Origin: Cupriavidus basilensis | GTDB taxonomy: Bacteria; Pseudomonadota; Gammaproteobacteria; Burkholderiales; Burkholderiaceae | Assembly: GCF_029335485.1 (NCBI RefSeq) | Contig: NZ_JARJLM010000216.1 | Location: forward strand, 1 to 39,316 | Direction: 5' to 3' | DNA length: 39,316 nt | Shown: piece by piece, positions 34,343 to 39,316 of the stretch | How the letters are laid out: each line of letters starts with the position of its first letter | Position numbering within the stretch: position 1 is the stretch's first letter | Made by a program: the position numbers and the translations under genes | The notes under the pieces: generated by a model | Databases searched by the model: none | What the model saw: the letters and a program-made list of their open reading frames with translations, nothing else | What the model was told of the DNA's origin: nothing

Positions 34343-35266
34343 ATGCCGCTTCGTCTTCCCCCGCTTTCGTCTCTGCGCTTCTTCGAAGCGGCCGGGAGGC
34401 ATCAGAGTTTCAAGCTTGCCGCCGCGGAACTGAACGTAACGCCAAGCGCGGTGAGCCACGGGATCGTCGGGCTGGAACAGGCGCTGGGCGTCGAGCTGTT
34501 CATGCGCGAGCCGCGCGGGCTTACGCTGACGCCGGAGGGCGCGGACTACCTGTCCTACATTGCCGAGGCGTTCTCCCTGATCGCCATCGGCACGCAGCGC
34601 CTGCCGGACAATCGCGCGGATCGCGCCATCGCCGTGAGCTGCGCGCCCACCGTCGCATCCCGCTGGCTGCTGCCGCGCCTGCATGGTTTCTGCCAGCGCT
34701 GGCCAAAACTCAATGTCAGCGTCGACACCTCGCAGCGGCAGGTCGGCTTTCCCGTCGATGGCTTCGATTTCGCCATCCGGATGAGCCGGGCCCCGGTCGC
34801 CGGCGCGGCATGGACCCGTTTGTTCGGCGAACGGCTGGTGCCGGTGTGCAGCCCGGCCTACCGCGACACCTTGGCCGATCCGGCAGGAAACGTCGATCTG
34901 CGGCGGGCGACGCTCATCCATGTCAGCCCCGCCAGCGAGGATTGGCAGGCCTGGCTGGATGGCACCGGCACGGCCGGCATCGAGCCGTCGGGAGGCTTGC
35001 GCTTCGATACGATCCAGCTGGCGTTCGAGGCGGCCGCCGCAGGCCTTGGCGTGGCACTGGGCAGGCGTCCGCTGGTCGACCGCGACCTGGCTGCGGGGAC
35101 CTTGGTCGAAGCCAGCCCGAAGGCCATGGCCGCTGAAACCGCCTACTGGCTGGTGAGTTCCGAGGCCGCGGACCACCGGCCCAGCCTGCTCGGCTTCAAA
35201 CGGTGGCTGCTGAAGGAGGCCAAGTGCTTCGGTACCGCCGCCGGGCCGGGGACCACGGCCGGCTAG
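34343..35266 (+). CDS. LysR-family regulator, GcvA type
   Basis: A 307-residue LysR protein starting MPLRLPPLSSLRFFEAAGRH, with the HTH FKLAAAELNVTPSAVSHGI in the first 60 residues. The GcvA-type effector domain has AIAVSCAPTVASRWLLPRL. It ends with an extended tail beyond the usual WLL. AGGA lies eight bases before the ATG at 34343; an earlier start at 34316 adds nine residues. It is followed in the same direction, after a palindrome, by an MFS transporter gene that it may control. Confidence 0.88.
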   Translation: MPLRLPPLSSLRFFEAAGRHQSFKLAAAELNVTPSAVSHGIVGLEQALGVELFMREPRGLTLTPEGADYLSYIAEAFSLIAIGTQRLPDNRADRAIAVSCAPTVASRWLLPRLHGFCQRWPKLNVSVDTSQRQVGFPVDGFDFAIRMSRAPVAGAAWTRLFGERLVPVCSPAYRDTLADPAGNVDLRRATLIHVSPASEDWQAWLDGTGTAGIEPSGGLRFDTIQLAFEAAAAGLGVALGRRPLVDRDLAAGTLVEASPKAMAAETAYWLVSSEAADHRPSLLGFKRWLLKEAKCFGTAAGPGTTAG

Positions 35267-35291
35267 ACAGTTTTCCGCTGCCTCAAGATCA

Positions 35292-35312
35292 CAGGTGAGA
35301 AATTCTCACCTG
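35292..35312 (+). promoter_or_regulatory. Perfect 21-bp palindrome before the MFS transporter gene
   Basis: CAGGTGAGAA, one central A, then the exact reverse complement. It lies 25 bases after the LysR stop and 70 bases before the MFS start. It has no following T-run, so an operator is likelier than a terminator. Together with the adjacent LysR gene it may control the transporter, but a dimer of another family could also use such a site. Confidence 0.55.
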
Positions 35313-35382
35313 CCGTCAAAATCTTCTCCTTTGCCGCGCAAGCCGCCCGCTGCCACCATGGGTGTCCAGGAGGGCAAGGTTG

Positions 35383-36633
35383 ATGTCGACGGCAAACAGC
35401 AGGCATGTTGTATCTTTGAAGAACCAGGCGGCATGGGTTGTCGTGTCGGGGACGCTCATCCTGAGTGCCGCGATGGGGATCCGGCAGACCTTCGGGCTGT
35501 TTATCGGGCCATTCTCCTTCGACCGCGGCATGCCGGTCACCCAGGTCGCCTTCGCGATCGCGCTCCACAATCTTGTCTGGGGATTCGCCCAGCCTTTCGC
35601 GGGCGCCGCGGCGGACCGCCATGGCTCCGCGCCAGTGGTCGCCTTTGGCGGAACCACCTTTGCCGCCGGCCTGGCCCTGGCGGCACTGGCGCCGTCGGGC
35701 GCCATGCTGGTGGTCGGCATGGGCCTGCTGGTCGGCATCGGGGTCAGCTGCACGACCTTCGGCGTGGTGCTGCCGGCGGTCGGGCGCCTGGCTTCCCCGG
35801 AGAAACGCAGCATGGCGATGGGCCTGGCAAGCGCGGGCGGGTCGCTGGGACAGGTCCTCGTCGTTCCCCTGACGCAGACGATCCGGGAAACGTCGGGCGT
35901 CTCCACCTCTCTGCTCGTACTCGCGTTCCTGATGCTGGCCGCGGCGCCGCTGGGAATCGTCCTGGACCGCCGGAACCCGGGCGGCGCGCCATCGCGGGAG
36001 CCGCCGGCGCCTTCCCTGAGAGCGGTGCTGTCCCAGGCGTGCCGGCACCCCGGCTACCGCCTTCTCACCGTTGCTTTCTTCGTTTGCGGATTCCAGCTGG
36101 CCTTTATCGCAACCTATCTGCCCGGCTACCTGTTCCTCTGCCATATGCCCGCGGGACTGGGCGCAACGGCGCTGGCCCTGATCGGCCTGTTCAACATGGC
36201 GGGAAGCTGGGCCTGCGGCTGGCTGGGAGGACGCTTCCGCCAGCAAACCGTGCTGGGCTGGCTTTACCTGATCCGGGGCATCGCCATCGGGGTCTTTTTC
36301 CTGTTGCCGAAGACGGTGGGCTCGGTCGTCGTCTTCGCCGCCGTGATGGGCCTGACCTGGCTGGGAACCGTGCCGCTGACGAGCGGGCTGGTGGCGAAGG
36401 TGTTCGGCACGCGGCACCTGGGGACGCTGTTCGGGGTCTGCTTTCTCAGCCATCAGGTCGGCTCGTTCCTGGGGGCCTGGCTGGGCGGCTTCGTCTTCGA
36501 CGCGACCGGCTCCTATACCCTGCTGTGGGGCGCCACGGCGGTTGCCGGGCTGCTGGCGGCCATGCTGCACTTTCCCATCAACGATACGGTGGCAGAAAAT
36601 CCGGCCCGCCAGCGCGGGCCGGCACGCACATGA
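35383..36633 (+). CDS. MFS transporter
   Basis: A 416-residue inner-membrane transporter with about 12 helices. The N-terminal helix pair contains GIRQTFGLFIGPFSFDRGMP and HNLVWGFAQPFAGAAADRHG, where the loop 2-3 motif is AADRHG. These features recall the oxalate/formate antiporter-like and monocarboxylate branches of the superfamily. Substrate unknown. The ATG at 35383 is preceded by AGGAGGG at a good distance; a GTG at 35362 is rejected because it precedes the ribosome site. It lies downstream of a LysR regulator and a perfect palindrome, and converges with chrA. Confidence 0.88.
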   Translation: MSTANSRHVVSLKNQAAWVVVSGTLILSAAMGIRQTFGLFIGPFSFDRGMPVTQVAFAIALHNLVWGFAQPFAGAAADRHGSAPVVAFGGTTFAAGLALAALAPSGAMLVVGMGLLVGIGVSCTTFGVVLPAVGRLASPEKRSMAMGLASAGGSLGQVLVVPLTQTIRETSGVSTSLLVLAFLMLAAAPLGIVLDRRNPGGAPSREPPAPSLRAVLSQACRHPGYRLLTVAFFVCGFQLAFIATYLPGYLFLCHMPAGLGATALALIGLFNMAGSWACGWLGGRFRQQTVLGWLYLIRGIAIGVFFLLPKTVGSVVVFAAVMGLTWLGTVPLTSGLVAKVFGTRHLGTLFGVCFLSHQVGSFLGAWLGGFVFDATGSYTLLWGATAVAGLLAAMLHFPINDTVAENPARQRGPART

Positions 36634-36775
36634 GCGCGATCGCCGCCGGCGCGGCCGGTCCAGCCCCCCCAAGCGCTGATGCTCGGGCCATGCCGATGCG
36701 GACATGGTTGCCGTGCTGAAGGCCATCGAGGCGCGGAGCAGGGCTCAGGGGCGATGCGCACGCCTTGCCGCCCGG

Positions 36776-37978
36776 TCACACCAGGCTCAAGCCCCACCCG
36801 ATGACGCCGCTGGCGACGACCACCGCCCACGGCGGGAGCTTCCAGAACATCAGGGCGACCAGGGCCACGAGCGCCAGCCCGAAGTCCGCCGGCCGGTGGA
36901 TGGCGCTGGTCCACACAGGCTGATAGAGCGCGGCGAGCAGCAGGCCCACCACGGCCGCATTCACGCCAAGCAGCGCGGCTTGCGTGTGCACGCTGCGGCG
37001 CAGCTTTTCCCAGAACGGGAGTGCGCCGGCCACCAGCAGGAACGACGGCGCAAAGATGGCAACCAGGCAGATCAGGCCGCCGGCCCAGCCCGTTGGCGTG
37101 TTGTTCATGGCGGCCCCGAGAAACGCCGCGAACGTGAACAAGGGGCCGGGCACGGCCTGGGTGGCGCCATAGCCGGCCAGGAACGCTTCGTTGCTCACCC
37201 AGCCGGTGGGCACGACGGCGGCCTGCAGCAGCGGCAGTACGACGTGGCCGCCGCCGAACACCAGCGATCCCGCACGGTAGAAGGCATCGAACATGGCAAC
37301 GGCACGGCTCGGCACCAGCTGCGCCAGAACCGGCAGGCCGAGCAGCAAGCCAAAGAACACCGTCAGCAAGACCACCCCGGCGCGATGGCCGACCCGGATC
37401 GCCAGCGGCTCGTGCACCGCCGCCTGCGCGGGCTTGAACAGCACCAGGCCCGCGATGCCGGCCGCGGCGATCACGCCGACCTGCGCCCACGCCGACGGCA
37501 CCATCAGGACCACGCAGGCCGCGATAGCCATGATGGTGACGCGAAGCGGGTCCGGGCAGAGGTTCCTGGCCATGCCCCAGACCGCTTGCGCGACCACCGC
37601 CACGGCAACCACCTTCAGGCCATGCAGCGCGCCGGGCGCGATGACGCCGCCGAAGCCCGACAGGCTCAGCGCGAACAGGATCAGGGCGCAGGCCGACGGC
37701 AGGGTAAAGCCCGCCCATGCCGCGAGCGCCCCGGCGTAGCCCGAGCGGGACAAGCCCAGGGCCATCCCCACCTGGCTGCTGGCAGGCCCTGGCAGGAACT
37801 GGCAAAGCGCCACCAGGTCCGCGTAGCTGCTCTCCGAGAGCCAGCGGCGGCGGCTGACAAACTCTTCGCGAAAGTATCCCAGGTGCGCCACGGGGCCGCC
37901 AAAGGAAGTGAGCCCAAGACGCAGGAAAATGAGGAAGACTGCCCAGGGATTACGGTCGTCGGTTGGGGCGTTGGTCAT
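36776..37978 (-). CDS. chrA: Chromate efflux transporter ChrA
   Basis: A 400-residue inner-membrane transporter of the long-chain CHR family that exports chromate. Both homologous halves are visible. The N-half has LTSFGGPVAHLGYFREEFV and FLPGPASSQVG. The C-half has LVFGGGHVVLPLLQ and AVPGPLFTFAAFLGA. The ATG at 37978 was chosen over an in-frame TTG at 38017; neither has a strong Shine-Dalgarno. No chrB or chrF regulator gene is adjacent. The nearest regulator is a divergent RcnR/FrmR-family gene 382 bases upstream. Confidence 0.92.
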   Translation of the reverse strand: MTNAPTDDRNPWAVFLIFLRLGLTSFGGPVAHLGYFREEFVSRRRWLSESSYADLVALCQFLPGPASSQVGMALGLSRSGYAGALAAWAGFTLPSACALILFALSLSGFGGVIAPGALHGLKVVAVAVVAQAVWGMARNLCPDPLRVTIMAIAACVVLMVPSAWAQVGVIAAAGIAGLVLFKPAQAAVHEPLAIRVGHRAGVVLLTVFFGLLLGLPVLAQLVPSRAVAMFDAFYRAGSLVFGGGHVVLPLLQAAVVPTGWVSNEAFLAGYGATQAVPGPLFTFAAFLGAAMNNTPTGWAGGLICLVAIFAPSFLLVAGALPFWEKLRRSVHTQAALLGVNAAVVGLLLAALYQPVWTSAIHRPADFGLALVALVALMFWKLPPWAVVVASGVIGWGLSLV

Positions 37979-38056
37979 GCGATCGTCTTTGCGTTGCGTC
38001 TTTGCAAGTAGCGGCAATGGCTGCCGGCTATGGTCGGGATTCGATCCCGAAGCCGA

Positions 38057-38248
38057 TTATGCTGTAAAAGCCGTGACGCAGAGATGATGCACCTCGTCAT
38101 CGTGGCTGCGGTGCCCATGCCCCAGACGCAGGCGGGCATTGAATTCGCGCGGCTCCGGAAACGCTTGCTCCGACTCGACGGACCCATCGCGCTGAATGAA
38201 GGCGGAGCGCTGACGGCCGCTGTCCGCGCGCTCCGTCTCAACGCTCAT
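38057..38248 (-). CDS. Possible small His-rich protein
   Basis: A 63-residue frame between chrA and the metal-sensor gene, pointing the same way as chrA. The C-terminal part reads LGHGHRSHDDEVHHLCV: six His, one Cys and acidic residues within 17 positions, which could bind metal. There is no signal peptide and only a weak ribosome site (GGCGGG). The opposite strand also has high G+C at third positions here, so codon use does not settle it. It is supported mainly by the His cluster and its place next to a Ni/Co-type sensor. The rest of the 381-base gap contains only the sensor's promoter region. Confidence 0.3.
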   Translation of the reverse strand: MSVETERADSGRQRSAFIQRDGSVESEQAFPEPREFNARLRLGHGHRSHDDEVHHLCVTAFTA

Positions 38249-38359
38249 CCCGCCGGCGCTCGAGGCGTAGCCTTGGCGGCGCCGTCAATACTGACTCCCG
38301 GCATGGATATGCTACCCTCCGGCTCAGTGATTCCGGCAACAAGACGAGGCAAGGGGGAT

Positions 38360-38632
38360 ATGGCACACACTGTTCGAGACAAGGCCAAGCTGCTGGCGCG
38401 GGTCAGGCGGATACACGGGCAAACCGCCGCGCTGGAGAGGCTGCTCGACAGCGAGACGGATTGCACCGCGGTGCTTCAGCAGATCGCTGCCATCCGCGGC
38501 GCGGTGAACGGCCTGATGGCCGCCGTCATCGAAGGGCATCTGGTCGACCATGTGGTGAAGGAAGCGGAACCGGAACAACGGCAGCAAGACCTGGACGTGG
38601 TGCTCCAGGTCATCAAGTCTTACCTGAAATAG
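38360..38632 (+). CDS. RcnR/FrmR-family metal-sensing repressor
   Basis: A 90-residue all-helical repressor of the CsoR/RcnR/FrmR family (LARVRRIHGQTAALERLL; AVLQQIAAIRGAVNGLM). The ligand positions are H3, C35, H60 and H64. This is the Ni/Co set of RcnR, whereas FrmR has Glu at 64 and a Pro at 2 needed for formaldehyde sensing; Ala is at position 2 here. A nickel or cobalt sensor is therefore more likely. The start follows AAGGGGGAT. GCTACCCTCC at 38311-38320 is a weak candidate for the C-tract operator this family uses. The target could be the small His-rich frame, chrA, or an unlinked exporter. Confidence 0.88.
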   Translation: MAHTVRDKAKLLARVRRIHGQTAALERLLDSETDCTAVLQQIAAIRGAVNGLMAAVIEGHLVDHVVKEAEPEQRQQDLDVVLQVIKSYLK

Positions 38633-38652
38633 CCGCCTGGCCAGGTAGTGAC

Positions 38653-38673
38653 GCCTGGCGGCATGCGCCAGGC
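38653..38673 (+). terminator. Hairpin after the metal-sensor gene
   Basis: GCCTGGCG, a 5-base loop, then CGCCAGGC form a perfect 8-bp stem starting 20 bases after the stop. No T-run follows, so intrinsic termination is weak or absent. It is part of a dense set of dyads in this gap: CCTGGCCAGG at 38636-38645, and GCTGGCA-GT-TGCCAGC at 38682-38697. Confidence 0.35.
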
Positions 38674-38789
38674 AGCGGAACGCTGGCAGTTGCCAGCAGG
38701 CGGGGCGGGATCCCGATCCGGATCGCGCCAGCGCCGGTGCCGGCGCGGAATCATCTGACTCGCAAAGAGAGCATCCGGAGACTTCAAGC

Positions 38790-39287
38790 ATGACAGAACC
38801 CACGTTGACCGATCTGCCCGCGCCCCGCTTCGAAACCGGCCGGTCTCTGCTGATAGCGGGATTCAGCGGGCGCTTCACCATTGAGACCAACGGCGGCATT
38901 CCCGCCCTCTGGCAATCGTTTATCCCGCATATCGGCAAGGTGCCGGGCCAGGTGAGCAACGTTACCTATGGCGTTTGCTGCAACCCCGATGGCAATGGCG
39001 GCTTTGAATACATCGCCGGGGTGGAGGTGCGCAGCCTGGCAGGCCTCGATGCGGCATTTCGCTGCATCGAGATATCTCCGCAGCGCTACGCCGTGTTCGA
39101 GCATGCAGGCCCGCTCTCCACCCTTCCTCGGACGTGCATGCGTATCTGGAACGAGTGGCTGCCGGCGTCGGGCATGGTGTCGGCGTTTGCGCCTGATTTC
39201 GAGCGCTACAGTGAGGATTTTGATCCTGCGGCGGGGACTGGGGTGTTGGAAGTCTGGCTGCCGGTTAGGGAGCGGGGATGTGTTTAG
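38790..39287 (+). CDS. GyrI-like effector-binding domain protein
   Basis: A 165-residue protein consisting of a single GyrI-like/AraC effector-binding domain. It starts after PRFETGRSLLIAGFSGRF and contains IPALWQSFIPHIGKV, YGVCCNP, FEYIAGVEV and RYAVFEHAGPLSTL, with an acidic Glu-rich C-terminal part (YSEDFDP). Stand-alone members bind small cationic or hydrophobic ligands or inhibit gyrase; none is specified here. There is no DNA-binding domain. GGAGA lies about ten bases before the ATG. It follows the metal-sensor gene in the same direction, across a dyad-rich gap, so it is probably a separate unit. Confidence 0.85.
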   Translation: MTEPTLTDLPAPRFETGRSLLIAGFSGRFTIETNGGIPALWQSFIPHIGKVPGQVSNVTYGVCCNPDGNGGFEYIAGVEVRSLAGLDAAFRCIEISPQRYAVFEHAGPLSTLPRTCMRIWNEWLPASGMVSAFAPDFERYSEDFDPAAGTGVLEVWLPVRERGCV

Positions 39288-39316
39288 GATTCGGGCGTGG
39301 GTGGGTTGAGACAGGT

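Noticed and set aside
35263-36726. A 487-codon minus-strand frame opposite the MFS transporter gene
   Set aside because: It is antisense to a clear 12-helix transporter; the composition is that of a shadow frame.

Overview
The window is GC-rich DNA with dense, high-GC3 genes. Bug-family (TctC-like) binding proteins, an HME-type RND efflux set, ChrA, a DUF746-like protein and many LysR regulators point to a beta-proteobacterium of the Burkholderiaceae, most likely Cupriavidus (or Ralstonia). The mosaic of accessory catabolic and resistance genes suggests a secondary replicon or accessory chromosome region. The organism is inferred from gene content only. I see no rRNA, complete tRNA, CRISPR array or intact insertion sequence.

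Region 1 (1-7048): a small zinc-ribbon protein related to transposase N-termini, then a three-part RND heavy-metal efflux system. The outer-membrane lipoprotein gene (minus) diverges from the periplasmic adaptor and CzcA-like pump genes (plus).

Region 2 (7327-19190), the most interesting part: nine consecutive plus-strand units. They are a GabT/DavT aminotransferase, a DUF3870 protein, a CsiD/GlaH-type Fe(II)/2-oxoglutarate glutarate hydroxylase, the remnant of a second class III aminotransferase, both subunits of a hydantoinase/oxoprolinase-type ATP-dependent amidohydrolase (HyuB, HyuA), an aldehyde dehydrogenase, a GABA-permease-like transporter and a MocR (GntR/aminotransferase) regulator. 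Read together they encode a plausible route: lactam ring opening, transamination of the omega-amino acid, oxidation of the semialdehyde, then hydroxylation of the C5 dicarboxylate. The simplest substrate guess is delta-valerolactam (2-piperidone) to 5-aminovalerate, glutarate semialdehyde, glutarate and L-2-hydroxyglutarate. 2-Pyrrolidone/GABA is the main alternative.

Region 3 (19305-25220): a minus-strand acyl-CoA operon (AMP-forming acyl-CoA ligase, acyl-CoA dehydrogenase, Bug solute-binding protein, AMACR/CaiB-family protein) with a divergent LysR regulator.

Region 4 (25289-32573): a perfect 30-bp palindrome in front of an arylamine N-acetyltransferase gene; a scarred stretch with a DUF6881 protein, a possible overlapping small gene and the 3' end of a dead LysR gene; two convergent genes for exported proteins (one unknown, one with ankyrin repeats); and an unknown 526-residue protein whose C-terminus resembles the AcrVA2-type signature.

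Region 5 (33094-39287): a lone squalene/phytoene synthase; a LysR regulator followed by a 21-bp perfect palindrome and an MFS transporter; ChrA; an RcnR/FrmR-family metal sensor carrying the Ni/Co-type ligand set, with a possible small His-rich gene between it and chrA; and a GyrI-like effector-binding protein.
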